Origin: Methanoculleus sp. UBA374
GTDB taxonomy: Archaea; Halobacteriota; Methanomicrobia; Methanomicrobiales; Methanoculleaceae
Assembly (NCBI GenBank): GCA_002508705.1
Contig: DAYL01000011.1
Span: forward strand, 8,687-60,354
Direction of reading: 5' to 3'
Length of the DNA: 51,668 nt
Shown here: positions 40,878 to 49,451 of the stretch, piece by piece
Position numbering within the stretch: the first letter of the stretch is position 1
Layout of the letters: every line of letters starts with the position of its first letter
Notes under the pieces: model-generated
Seen by the model: the letters and a program-made list of their open reading frames with translations, nothing else
Told to the model about the DNA's origin: nothing
Databases searched by the model: none
Program-made: the position numbers and the translations under genes

Positions 40878-41989
40878 ATCGCCGCCGCGACCTCCTCTTT
40901 GCTCCCGGAGACTTCCCGGGTCCCATCGACGGTCATGATCGAGAACGACCCTTCCTCCGCCCCCATCACCGGCGGGGCGTTCACGACGACAACGGCCGCG
41001 CCCGCATCGAGCATCGCCCGCGCCCGCTCCTCCTCGTGCCACCCGAGTTTGAACGCAACCGTCACGGGGCGATAGGTCGCCATCACCTCGTCGATGACCT
41101 TCGGGAGAGGGTCGAGCCGGACCGTCTGGGGCGTGCCGCTCGGGATCTTCCCTTCCCGGCGTTCCGGGGCAAAGTCCGATACCGCGGCTGCGCTGACGAA
41201 GATATCGACCCCCTCGTCCCGGGAGACCCGGAGGACCGCGTCCCGCATCTCAGCGGCGGTCGAGACAGCGATGTTTCGTACGCACGGGAACGACCCCGCG
41301 TGCACCACCGTCACGTCGGCGCCGAGCCGGAAGGCCTCAAGCGCGAGTTCCCGCCCCATCCGCCCGGTCGACCGGGTGGTCAGGACCCGCACGTCGTCGA
41401 GGGGCTCCGCACACGCCCCGCTCGTGATCAGGACGCGTTTACCCGCAAGCGGCCGGCCGGAGACCGCACGCTCGGCATGGAGGACGATCGTTTCGGTATC
41501 GGCGATCTTCGCCTTCCCCTCCTCGACCCGCGGGTCGACGACGTCGATGCCCCAGGAGCAGAGCCGACGGAGGTTCTCCATAACCCCCGGGTGGCGGTAC
41601 ATGCTCTCGTGCATCGCCGGGACCACTACCATCGGCATCCCCCGGCCGAGCGCCGTCGTGGCGAAGGTGGTCACGGGGGTGTCGTCGATCCCGCAGGCGA
41701 TCTTTCCAATCGTATTCGCCGTAGCGGGCGCAATGAGAAGGAGGTCCGCCGCCCCGCCCTCCCCGCAGTAGAGGACGTGCTCCACGATGCCGGTGATCCG
41801 CGTGATTGCCGGCCGGCCGGTCGCGTAGGTCAGGGCGTCGGGGTGGACGATCCCGGCTGCCGCCTCCGTCATCACCGCCTGCACCGTTGCGCCTCTGCGG
41901 CGCAGGGCATGGGCGAGTTTCACCGTCTCGACGGCCGCGATGCTCCCCGTCACGGCAAGGACCACCGTTTTTCCCGAAAGTATCGTCAC
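40859..41989 (-). CDS. coaBC: Bifunctional phosphopantothenoylcysteine decarboxylase/synthetase
   Basis: The gene encodes 376 residues. The start is taken as GTG at 41989, which overlaps the taw2 stop (GTGA) and gives MTILSGKTVVLAVTGSIAAVETVKL. The N-terminal CoaC half binds FMN (LLIAPATANTIGKIACGIDD, PAMHESMY). The CoaB half begins VLITSGACAEPLDDVRVLTTRSTGRMG and includes VDIFVSAAAVSDFAP. Together they turn 4'-phosphopantothenate and cysteine into 4'-phosphopantetheine. Three CoA enzymes in a row (with PoK and PPS) cover pantoate to phosphopantetheine. Confidence 0.95.
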   Translation of the reverse strand: MTILSGKTVVLAVTGSIAAVETVKLAHALRRRGATVQAVMTEAAAGIVHPDALTYATGRPAITRITGIVEHVLYCGEGGAADLLLIAPATANTIGKIACGIDDTPVTTFATTALGRGMPMVVVPAMHESMYRHPGVMENLRRLCSWGIDVVDPRVEEGKAKIADTETIVLHAERAVSGRPLAGKRVLITSGACAEPLDDVRVLTTRSTGRMGRELALEAFRLGADVTVVHAGSFPCVRNIAVSTAAEMRDAVLRVSRDEGVDIFVSAAAVSDFAPERREGKIPSGTPQTVRLDPLPKVIDEVMATYRPVTVAFKLGWHEEERARAMLDAGAAVVVVNAPPVMGAEEGSFSIMTVDGTREVSGSKEEVAAAIWAGLL

Positions 41990-42858
41990 GCTATCGTCAC
42001 ATCCTGCACCATATGCCATGCATGCGGACCGTACTTCTTCACCCGGCGGGAGGCGACCGTCGCCGAGAACCCGGCCTTCGTCGCCTCTTCCCGGACCCGG
42101 GACGTCGCATCGCCGATGCTGTGGACGTGGAGCACGCTCCCCGGCCGGACATGGGCGAGGGCGTCGGCGAGCATCGACGGGGCGTCGAAGTGGCCCATCA
42201 GGACGCGGTCGTAGACCCCGGAGAGGAGGTCCCGGCAGTCCCCGATCTCTGCCGTAACCCGGTCCGCAACATGGTTTCCCATAATATTTCGCTGCAGGTA
42301 TTCAAAGGCTGTCGGATTGATCTCCATCGCGTGGACTCTCGCGCCGCTCGCGGCCGCCGGGACGGTGAAGTAGCCGATCCCGGCGAACATATCGGCGACC
42401 CGCTCGCCGGGCCGGACGAGAGCGGCAATCCTCGCTTTCTCCGTGCGGTTTCCCTGCGCAAACATCACCCGCGTCGGGTCGAGGATGAAGGTGTATCCCT
42501 GCTCGCGGTGCCGCACCTCGCCGGCGGTGCCGTAGAGGACCTCGACGTCCGGGATGCGCATCGCGCCCAGATACCCCTTCACCCGGATGACCCCCCGGGG
42601 GCGGCAGTGCCGGACGATCGCGGCGAGTTCCCCCTCCGTCGGCGCATCGCCGTGAAGGACCGCGATGTCCCCAATGAGGTGGTAGCCGCGCCCCCGGTAA
42701 GGCGGTTCCCGTTCGGGGAGGTCCCCGTCGGCGGGATACCCCTCCCTGACCGGGACCCAGGCGGTGCCGTCCCGGACGTAGGGGCGGCGGGTGCGGTCCA
42801 CCCACCCGGCATCACAAAGACCGGCGAGGTCGCCCGCCGGCACCTTCCGCGCACGCAA
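41986..42858 (-). CDS. taw2: Taw2-type tRNA wyosine methyltransferase-like enzyme
   Basis: The gene encodes 290 residues of the Trm5/TYW2 family. It has YTFILDPTRVMFAQGNRTEKARIAAL, motif I VADMFAGIGYFTVPAA, MEINPTAFEYLQRN and DRVLMGHFDAPSML. In Trm5 the last motif carries NLP; here MGH-x matches the Taw2 branch, which transfers the 3-amino-3-carboxypropyl group of SAM to the wyosine precursor at tRNA-Phe position 37. The start is TTG at 42858, six bases after GGGTGAC. It lies between nmd3 and coaBC with overlapping ends. Confidence 0.82.
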   Translation of the reverse strand: MRARKVPAGDLAGLCDAGWVDRTRRPYVRDGTAWVPVREGYPADGDLPEREPPYRGRGYHLIGDIAVLHGDAPTEGELAAIVRHCRPRGVIRVKGYLGAMRIPDVEVLYGTAGEVRHREQGYTFILDPTRVMFAQGNRTEKARIAALVRPGERVADMFAGIGYFTVPAAASGARVHAMEINPTAFEYLQRNIMGNHVADRVTAEIGDCRDLLSGVYDRVLMGHFDAPSMLADALAHVRPGSVLHVHSIGDATSRVREEATKAGFSATVASRRVKKYGPHAWHMVQDVTIA

Positions 42859-42864
42859 CAGCAG

Positions 42865-43911
42865 TCACCCGACGATGACCAGACGGTCCTGCTCCTCGTC
42901 GCGGAGCACCCGGATGGGCTGTCCCTCCACCGGGAAGGTCCAGGGCACCGCATCGACCTCCCGCGTCCGGTAGGTCTTCGGGTCGAGAAGCCCCACGAGG
43001 TTCGGCTGCGTGAAGGCGACGAGCGCGGACTCGGCGTCACGGACGTTCCCGATCAGGCGCTCGACCTCCCCTTCGGTGAGGGTCCGGGTCGTGCCGTCCG
43101 CAAGGTCGAAGACCCGGAGATGCTGCCCGTCGATCTCGCGCACCTCGAAGTAGCCGCCCCGGGAGACCACCACGTCGCCTTTCTGGTAGAAGGGAAGGCG
43201 GATGGAGTAGGTGACCCGGTAGAGGGCTTTTCCCTCCCGCTCGCCGACCAGTTTCGGGTGGGTCGTAAACCGCCCGCCGAGCGCACTCGTGATCATCCGG
43301 GCGATCTCCTGGCCGAGGTGCTGCGTCCCGACGGTGATGTCGACGCCGTCTTTCGACTCCTCGAGTTCCGAGATGAACGAGAGGCGGTCCCCGGTCTGCT
43401 GGAGAGACTCCTCGGCCTGCTCTGCAATGCTCGTCGCGACCTCGCGCTCGTAGGCGTTGATCTTTCTATTGGTCGCCCGCACCTGGACGATCCCCTCGTA
43501 ATAGCCCCCGGAGATCCGGCTGCATCGGTCGCAGGACTCCTTCTGCCAGAGGATCTCGACCCGGCAGGTCTCCCGGACCGGGACGGAGTAGAGGGTCGCC
43601 TCCACCTCGACGGTGCAGGTCGTCCTGTTCGGCCCGGTCTCCTCCGACCGGACGGTGACCCGGGGGTTCTTTGCGTCGAGGTGGATGCTCGTCGCCGCCA
43701 CCGCCAGTTCGGCGATGAGGTCCTCGCGCGGCACCCGGAGGTCGGACCAGGTCTTGCCGCGCTTCTGCGACCCGCAGACCGGGCAGTACACGGCCGTTAT
43801 GCGGGGTTCGCAGGAGAGCAGCCGGACATCCGCGGCCCGGCACCGCGGACAGAGTCCCCCTTCCTCGGTCGGCTGCCCGCACCGGGGGCAGATGCTCGTC
43901 TGGATGGTCAT
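42865..43911 (-). CDS. nmd3: NMD3-family ribosome protein
   Basis: The gene encodes 348 residues. The N-terminus has four CxxC zinc knuckles (CPRCGQ, CPRCRA, CPVCGS, CDRCSR). The eIF5A-like and beta-barrel parts follow, including YYEGIVQVRA and HLGQEIARMITSALGGRFTTHPKLVGEREGKALYRVTYSIRLP. Eukaryotic NMD3 exports the 60S subunit; archaeal NMD3 is thought to act in large-subunit maturation. The gene sits in the same operon as tRNA modification and CoA genes. Confidence 0.93.
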   Translation of the reverse strand: MTIQTSICPRCGQPTEEGGLCPRCRAADVRLLSCEPRITAVYCPVCGSQKRGKTWSDLRVPREDLIAELAVAATSIHLDAKNPRVTVRSEETGPNRTTCTVEVEATLYSVPVRETCRVEILWQKESCDRCSRISGGYYEGIVQVRATNRKINAYEREVATSIAEQAEESLQQTGDRLSFISELEESKDGVDITVGTQHLGQEIARMITSALGGRFTTHPKLVGEREGKALYRVTYSIRLPFYQKGDVVVSRGGYFEVREIDGQHLRVFDLADGTTRTLTEGEVERLIGNVRDAESALVAFTQPNLVGLLDPKTYRTREVDAVPWTFPVEGQPIRVLRDEEQDRLVIVG

Positions 43912-43914
43912 GGG

Positions 43915-44208
43915 TTAGATCCTGAATATCTGGGCATGGGGCACGTCGCCGATCATGATGCAGTCCCCCTCGGCAACGAGGCCCATGGAGACGGCGAGGG
44001 CTACGACGCGCTTCCCGATAATGTTAACGTTTGTCGCGCCGGCGAGAGCCCCCCTGACCTCTTCTTCGTCGGCACGCGTTGTGCCGTAAAAATCTCCGGT
44101 GATGCAGACCTCTACGTCTCCATGCATCAGGGTGACATCCAGGAGTTCGGAGTCGCAGGCGGCCACCACGTCACCGGCACCCGGTATGTGGTGCACTTTC
44201 AGGTACAT
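43915..44208 (-). CDS. DUF424 family protein
   Basis: The gene encodes 97 residues: MYLKVHHIPGAGDVVAACDSELL, then ITGDFYGT, NVNIIGKRVVALAVSMGLV and MIGDVPHAQIF, the pattern of the archaeal DUF424 (COG2412) family. It is found next to translation genes in many archaea, usually near nmd3, and a role in ribosome or tRNA biology is inferred. It is separated from nmd3 by three bases. Confidence 0.88.
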   Translation of the reverse strand: MYLKVHHIPGAGDVVAACDSELLDVTLMHGDVEVCITGDFYGTTRADEEEVRGALAGATNVNIIGKRVVALAVSMGLVAEGDCIMIGDVPHAQIFRI

Positions 44209-44253
44209 TGCAGATCTCTTGGACGGGAGTCGTCAAAAAGGTGCGCTGTTCCA

Positions 44254-45084
44254 TTAAGGAAGGACGATATTCACGCCATAGGTGCGCGAGGGGGCCTCTG
44301 CATGGATGCGCCAGGCGTCCTCCTCGGTGATGAGCCCCTCTTCAAGATACCGGCGCGTGAACCGCGGGACCGATTTCGGTCCGAGGACGGCGCCGGGCCG
44401 TGCGTTTTCGTCCATGTAGTCGCTCTCCATGGTGAACAGCCGCCCGGCGCGGGCGAGTGCGGGGATATCTTCGTGCCGTGCGATGAAGGAGGGCGCAAGA
44501 GGCGTATCGGAGGTTGCAAAGTGTTTGACGACCCGCTCAACCGGTATTCCTGCCCGCCGGGCCATCTCGACGACGTCGGTGCAGGGCCCGCTCTCGGCGT
44601 GGAGCTGGACGGCGCAGCCGCATGCCGCCCCGAGTTCGAGGGCGTGGAAGAGGACCGCGTTTGAGGCGGCAAGCACCTCCGGTGTCGTCTCGTAGTGCGG
44701 CCGCCCGCTCTTTAAGGCGACGGCTTCTCCCTCCTCGACGTAGCGGGCCGCGAGGTCGAGCCCGGCCGTCATGACGGAGACGGCCTCATCGAGGCTCATC
44801 CGTTCGGAGAGACGGCTGATCTCCGCCGGGTGGACGCCGAGGATGGGATAGACGACGAGCCCGGCCTCCCGGACCATATCGGCAACCCGGAGAGTCTCCC
44901 GGAAGACTCCCCGGTAGTCTTCGCCCGAGGAGGGCTTGATCCCGAACGACCAGGAGGGCTTCGAGACGAGGAAGATGTGCGTCCCTCCGCTGCGGCGGAA
45001 GTCCTTCGCGGCCTCGACGCCCCGGCCGTTCGCCGGGTCGATGTGGATATGGTCGTCAGTGATCGGTATCGCGGGGAGTTTCAT
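44254..45084 (-). CDS. TatD-related metal-dependent hydrolase
   Basis: The gene encodes 276 residues from the ATG at 45084. It has the amidohydrolase metal motif DDHIHID near the start, LGVHPAEI, HAESGP, VKHFATSDTP and the catalytic Asp in MESDYMDE. This archaeal COG1099 group is TatD-like; the substrate is not known (DNA exonuclease activity is known for true TatD). Its start overlaps the mptD gene by 29 bases. Confidence 0.88.
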   Translation of the reverse strand: MKLPAIPITDDHIHIDPANGRGVEAAKDFRRSGGTHIFLVSKPSWSFGIKPSSGEDYRGVFRETLRVADMVREAGLVVYPILGVHPAEISRLSERMSLDEAVSVMTAGLDLAARYVEEGEAVALKSGRPHYETTPEVLAASNAVLFHALELGAACGCAVQLHAESGPCTDVVEMARRAGIPVERVVKHFATSDTPLAPSFIARHEDIPALARAGRLFTMESDYMDENARPGAVLGPKSVPRFTRRYLEEGLITEEDAWRIHAEAPSRTYGVNIVLP

Positions 45085-45409
45085 GGATCTCAAGAATCTC
45101 CATCATGGGGTAGTCGTTCTCGAGGTGCAGCCGGGCCCGGCAGACGGCCGTCCCTACCTCTGTCGTGATCTCGGCGTCGAACATCCGCCCGGCAAGTTCC
45201 GAGTAGCCGAACCGGTTCGAGACCATCATCTCCCGGTTCAGCCGGACGCGGATTCCCGTCACGTAGGGCTGAAGGCCGACGGCCTGCTCAATTGCGGTCT
45301 CAACCGTCGCGGCCGTCTCGCGGGAGATGGGCGTCCCAACGAACTGGTGGTAGAGGGCGCCGAGTTTGATCCCGGCTTCGAACGCCGCCCTCTCGCGGTC
45401 GGTGGTCAT
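45056..45409 (-). CDS. mptD: Archaeal dihydroneopterin aldolase
   Basis: The gene encodes 117 residues of the archaeal MptD family (COG2098): AAFEAGIKLGALYHQFVGTPISRETA, IEQAVGLQPYVTGIRVRL, and FGYSELAGRMFDAEITTEV. It cleaves 7,8-dihydroneopterin to 6-hydroxymethyl-dihydropterin on the route to methanopterin. It is the first gene of the long minus-strand operon. On that strand TTATTACACC lies about 25-30 bases before the ATG, which fits a leaderless transcript. Confidence 0.92.
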   Translation of the reverse strand: MTTDRERAAFEAGIKLGALYHQFVGTPISRETAATVETAIEQAVGLQPYVTGIRVRLNREMMVSNRFGYSELAGRMFDAEITTEVGTAVCRARLHLENDYPMMEILEIHETPRDTDH

Positions 45410-45545
45410 GATAGTATATTGTCGTTATGGTGTAATAAGGGGCTGTCGTCCGGCGGGAGAGGGACGGTGGCTACCTCCGGACACCCTGACGGAAGCGGGT
45501 ATCATGGAGAGATTTCAACAGAGCCATCAGATCCATTCAATTAAG

Positions 45546-45602
45546 TAATATCCATATAAATATTCGTTATATTTATAGCATGGAAAATTAAACTGGATAT
45601 TA
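45546..45602 (+). promoter_or_regulatory. Promoter and nested inverted repeats of the ABC importer operon
   Basis: An outer perfect repeat TAATATCCA (45546-45554) / TGGATATTA (45594-45602) encloses an inner perfect repeat TATAAATAT (45555-45563) / ATATTTATA (45569-45577). The inner repeat doubles as a TATA box. The ATG of the binding protein is at 45691. The rest of the gap 45410-45690 holds no gene. Confidence 0.6.
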
Positions 45603-45690
45603 CATCTACCGCAAGTTTCGGTGTCCAGTATTATGAAAGGATGAATTTTCAGGCGTTTTGTAATGTCGGAGACTCTTTCCGGGGTGACCT

Positions 45691-46851
45691 ATGGTAAAAG
45701 GAATCTGGAGTATATTTCTTGTTTTAACGACTACGGCATGTCTGCTGGCGGCCGGTTGTGTTACTACGAATAGTGCGGCAAACAACACGGACGCTCAGAT
45801 CACGTTCACCGATCTGGCGGGGCGCGAAGTGACGCTTGATTCCCGGCCGGAAACAATCGCGGTCGGGTTTTATATCGTCAACTACCTGATGGTCGGCGGC
45901 GATGACGCCCTGGATAAACTGGTCGGTCTGGCCATGGATTCCTGGGACGGCACAAGATACGGCGAATATGCGGTATTTACCTCGACATACCCGAAACTTC
46001 TGGAAGCAAACGGCGAGATCGTTAACATAGGAAGTTATCACGACGATACCCTGAACACCGAGAAGATCCTGCAGTTGAAACCCGACGTCCTGCTGCTCTC
46101 CCCGTCACAGTATTCCGCCAATAACGAGCAGGTAAAGACGTATGAGAACGCCGGCATCAACGTCGTCGTCATCGACTTCAACTCGAACACCCTTGAGACG
46201 CATACCCGGAGCAACCGCATTCTGGGGATGCTCCTCGGCAAGGAAGATGTTGCGGAGGAACAGATCGCGGCATACACCGCTGCCGTTAACGACATTACCT
46301 CACGTCTTGCCGACGCAAACGTCGAGAAGAAAGCCGTCTACGTTGAACTCGGAAACAAAGGTCCGGGCGACTATGGAAACTCCTACTCCAATACCATGTG
46401 GGGGTCGTTTGCTACGCAGGCCGGCGGGATCAACATTGCCGACGGTCAGATTGAAAAATACGGCTCTTTAAACCCGGAATACGTCATTGCATCCAATCCG
46501 GACGTAATCTTCATTGGAGGAGCGATCTGGTCGGGAGATACCAACGGGGACCAGATGCGCATGGGGTACACCATCAGCGAAGAAACCGCCCGGGAACGCC
46601 TGAAGAAGTTTACTGAACGACCCGGCTGGAACGTGATTACCGCCGTCAAAGAGGGAGAGGTATACGGCATCGACCACGGCGGGCTTCGTACCATGATCGA
46701 CTACGTCTATCTCCAGTACATCGCCAAAGCGCTGTATCCGGAACTTTTCGAAGACCTTGATCCGCAGGCGACTATGGAGGAATTCTACGAGAAGTATCTG
46801 CCCGATCTCGATTACACGGGCACCTTCATGATCAAACTCGATGCAACGTAA
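45691..46851 (+). CDS. ABC importer substrate-binding lipoprotein (FecB/BtuF type)
   Basis: The gene encodes 386 residues with a lipobox (LLAAGC) and then a class III periplasmic-binding fold (ITFTDLAGREVTLDSRPETIAVGF, LKPDVLLLSPSQY, GINVVVIDF, NPDVIFIGGAIW, DYVYLQYIAKALYPELF). This family binds iron chelates, cobalamin or other metal complexes. The ligand is not evident. GGGGTGACCT precedes the start. It is the first gene of an operon with permease, ATPase and two methyltransferases. Confidence 0.9.
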   Translation: MVKGIWSIFLVLTTTACLLAAGCVTTNSAANNTDAQITFTDLAGREVTLDSRPETIAVGFYIVNYLMVGGDDALDKLVGLAMDSWDGTRYGEYAVFTSTYPKLLEANGEIVNIGSYHDDTLNTEKILQLKPDVLLLSPSQYSANNEQVKTYENAGINVVVIDFNSNTLETHTRSNRILGMLLGKEDVAEEQIAAYTAAVNDITSRLADANVEKKAVYVELGNKGPGDYGNSYSNTMWGSFATQAGGINIADGQIEKYGSLNPEYVIASNPDVIFIGGAIWSGDTNGDQMRMGYTISEETARERLKKFTERPGWNVITAVKEGEVYGIDHGGLRTMIDYVYLQYIAKALYPELFEDLDPQATMEEFYEKYLPDLDYTGTFMIKLDAT

Positions 46852-46863
46852 GTCGGGCAGACA

Positions 46864-47904
46864 ATGGCGGACAGAGACGGAGCGGCGATCTATCAGGCCA
46901 TCGTCCGGAAACGTGCGATAGTCTGCATCGGCAGCCTGATAGGTCTGGTGCTCCTCGTCCTGGCGGACCTTATGATCGGCCCTTCGTGGATACCGATCCA
47001 TGACGTTGTGACCACGCTTTTTGACGGGCCGAACGGCGAGACGACCAGCACTGCCATCGTGTGGTCTGTTCGCCTGCCGATGACGTTTACCTGCATCTTC
47101 GTCGGTGCATCGCTCGGTCTTGCCGGAGTCAAGGTCCAGACAATCTGCAACAACCCCCTTGCAAGTCCGTATACCCTCGGACTTACCTCCGGGGCGGCAT
47201 TCGGCGCTGCAACCGCAATATTCACCGGGTTCAGCATTGCCGGGATTTTATGGCTCGGGACCGCTGTTCTCGCGTTTATTTTTGCCGGCGGGGTATCTCT
47301 CGCGATCTACATGGTCGGTAAAATGAAGGGAATGTCGACAATTACCATCATTCTCGCCGGTATCGTGATGAACTTCTTCTTCGTCGCCCTTCAGCAGCTT
47401 CTCCAGTACAAAGCATCCGCCGAAGTAGCGCAACTCATAGCAAGCTGGACGTTCGGCAGCCTTACCCGTTCATCGTGGACCAGTGTCGCCGTGAGCGGAT
47501 GTATCCTGGTTGTCTGTGCTATTTTTGTCACCAGGTATGTCTGGCAGCTGACCGCACTCACCACAAGCGAAGAGAATGCAAAAAGTCTCGGCGTCGATAC
47601 GGAATCGGTCAGGCTCAAGATGTTCATGAGCGCCTCCCTCCTCACCGCGGGAGCCGTCTCTTTCATTGGAACCGTCGGCTTTGTCGGGCTTGTTGCACCT
47701 CACTGTGCACGGCTCCTGGTTGGTGAGGATCAGCGGTATCTGATACCCGCCTCAGTGATATTCGGGTCGCTGCTGATGCTTGCCGCATCGATTACGGCAA
47801 AACTCATCGGCGGCGGGTCGATGATCCCGGTGGGGATCGTCACGTCGCTTGTCGGGGTCCCGGCTCTCTTCATCCTTCTCATGAAGACCAGGAGGTGGGA
47901 ATGA
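46864..47904 (+). CDS. ABC importer permease (FecCD/BtuC type)
   Basis: The gene encodes 346 residues with about ten membrane helices. FecCD signatures are VWSVRLPMTFTCIFVGASLGLAGVKVQTICNNPLASPYTLGLTSGAAFGAA and FIGTVGFVGLVAPHCARLLVGEDQRYLIPAS, the cytoplasmic coupling region. It works with the binding protein upstream and the ATPase whose start overlaps its stop (ATGA). A single permease gene implies a homodimer. Confidence 0.93.
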   Translation: MADRDGAAIYQAIVRKRAIVCIGSLIGLVLLVLADLMIGPSWIPIHDVVTTLFDGPNGETTSTAIVWSVRLPMTFTCIFVGASLGLAGVKVQTICNNPLASPYTLGLTSGAAFGAATAIFTGFSIAGILWLGTAVLAFIFAGGVSLAIYMVGKMKGMSTITIILAGIVMNFFFVALQQLLQYKASAEVAQLIASWTFGSLTRSSWTSVAVSGCILVVCAIFVTRYVWQLTALTTSEENAKSLGVDTESVRLKMFMSASLLTAGAVSFIGTVGFVGLVAPHCARLLVGEDQRYLIPASVIFGSLLMLAASITAKLIGGGSMIPVGIVTSLVGVPALFILLMKTRRWE

Positions 47905-48659
47905 CAACGCTTGACCTGGATAACGTGGGTGTCTCTTTCGGGAACAATATCGTCCTGGAAGAGATCACCACCACGTTTAAAAGCGGCGAGATGACCGCCG
48001 TTATCGGCCGTAACGGGATCGGCAAGACCACCCTTCTCAAAGCAATCGGAAACCAGATTAAACGAACCGGGACGATCACCTTTGATGACGGGAATGCGCG
48101 GGCCCTGTCGTTCGACGACATCTCGTATGTCCCTCAGATGAGTTCAACGCAGACTCGCCTGACCGTCTTCGAGATGGTTCTCATCGGGCTGTTGCGCGAT
48201 TTAAGATGGAAGGTCACTCTCGAACAGATCCAGGCCGTTACCGGGGTCCTTGGGGAATTGAATATCCTGCACCTGAGCGAACAACCGTTCTTCAGTCTGA
48301 GCGGCGGGCAGCGCCAGCTGGTTATTCTTGCACAGGCGCTTGTTTCCCGGCCAAAAATTCTCCTCCTAGACGAACCTACCAGTGCGCTCGATCTGCGCCA
48401 TCAACTCATCATCATGGACCTTGCCCGCAACTACACGCACAGCCACGATGTGATCACCATCTATGTTGTCCATGACCTGAATCTGGCCGCCAGGTACAGC
48501 GATTCGATTATTCTCTTACACGACGCAAAGATAAGAGCCCACGGCACGGCGGATGAGGTGTTGCGATCCGAATTGCTTGAAGCTGCGTATAACGTCCGAC
48601 TCGATATCGAGAAGACGGGTGCCGGATATCTCACCATCACCCCCATAGAACCGCTCTAA
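47901..48659 (+). CDS. ABC importer ATPase (FecE/BtuD type)
   Basis: The gene encodes 252 residues from the ATG at 47901 (AGGAGGTGGGA upstream, ATGA overlap with the permease). Walker A is GRNGIGKTT, the Q-loop YVPQM, the signature FSLSGGQRQL, and Walker B ILLLDEPTSALD, with the switch HDL. It powers uptake through the FecCD-type permease. The C-terminal extension is typical of the family. Confidence 0.94.
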   Translation: MTTLDLDNVGVSFGNNIVLEEITTTFKSGEMTAVIGRNGIGKTTLLKAIGNQIKRTGTITFDDGNARALSFDDISYVPQMSSTQTRLTVFEMVLIGLLRDLRWKVTLEQIQAVTGVLGELNILHLSEQPFFSLSGGQRQLVILAQALVSRPKILLLDEPTSALDLRHQLIIMDLARNYTHSHDVITIYVVHDLNLAARYSDSIILLHDAKIRAHGTADEVLRSELLEAAYNVRLDIEKTGAGYLTITPIEPL

Positions 48660-48673
48660 CGATGTGAACAAGG

Positions 48674-49444
48674 ATGAGACGATTGAACGATGCAGAGATC
48701 AAATCGGCGATCATCAAAAAATGGGATACCGACGCCGAGTATTATGACACACATGTATCTCACGGGATACAGACCGTTGAAGAGAAAGACCTCTGGGCCG
48801 ACCTTTTTCGAGAGTTGATCCGTTCCGGATCGCGGGAGGTTCTGGACGTAGGGTGCGGTACCGGTGCGATGGCGCTTATTCTTGCCGAAATGGGGCACAT
48901 CGTGAAAGGTATCGACCTCTCCGAAGGCATGATGGACGTCGGGAGAAAGAAAGCCGAAGCCCGGGGAGTTGTCGTTGATTTTTCAAGAGGAGATGCAGAA
49001 TCGCTGTCTTTTGCGGATGATACGTTCGACGTCGTCGTGAACCGGCACCTGCTCTGGACGCTACCCCATCCGGAAAAGGCATTGTCCGAGTGGAAACGGG
49101 TCGTCAGACCTGGCGGGATGGTCGTTGTTATCGACGGACTCTGGGACGACGGGTCGCCGGGCACAAAATTCAGGCAGTCTCTTGGAAGATGCTTATCGAA
49201 GATTTTCAACCCGGATACGCGGGGTGCAAGCGGATATTCCGAAGAACTGTCCGGGTCCCTTCCGCATGCGGGCGGAGTCTCGATGAATGAGGCACAGAAC
49301 TTTTTTGTGAGGGCAGGTTTTTCCGATATATCGGTAAAAAAGCTGCATACTATTCGTGAAAATCAGAGATCTCGCAAGGAATGGTATCAGAACCTCGGGT
49401 ACGACTGGGAATACTATGCGATCTCCGGAACTAAAAGGGAGTGA
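48674..49444 (+). CDS. Class I methyltransferase, tandem copy 1
   Basis: The gene encodes 256 residues: SAIIKKWDTDAEYYDTHVSHGIQT, motif I VLDVGCGTGAMALILAE, GIDLSEGMMDVGRKKAE, NRHLLWTLPHPEKALSEWKRVVRPGG. It follows the ATPase by 14 bases and should be co-transcribed with the importer. It is a paralogue of the next gene. Methyltransferases tied to metal-chelate importers may modify the imported complex or build a chelator, but no chelator synthase is seen here, so this is speculation. Confidence 0.85.
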   Translation: MRRLNDAEIKSAIIKKWDTDAEYYDTHVSHGIQTVEEKDLWADLFRELIRSGSREVLDVGCGTGAMALILAEMGHIVKGIDLSEGMMDVGRKKAEARGVVVDFSRGDAESLSFADDTFDVVVNRHLLWTLPHPEKALSEWKRVVRPGGMVVVIDGLWDDGSPGTKFRQSLGRCLSKIFNPDTRGASGYSEELSGSLPHAGGVSMNEAQNFFVRAGFSDISVKKLHTIRENQRSRKEWYQNLGYDWEYYAISGTKRE

Positions 49445-49451
49445 TGCCGAC

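Noticed and set aside
41806..44664. 952-codon open frame opposite taw2, nmd3, DUF424 and the TatD-like gene
   Set aside because: It mirrors strongly conserved genes on the other strand. Its length is an effect of high GC with few antisense stops.
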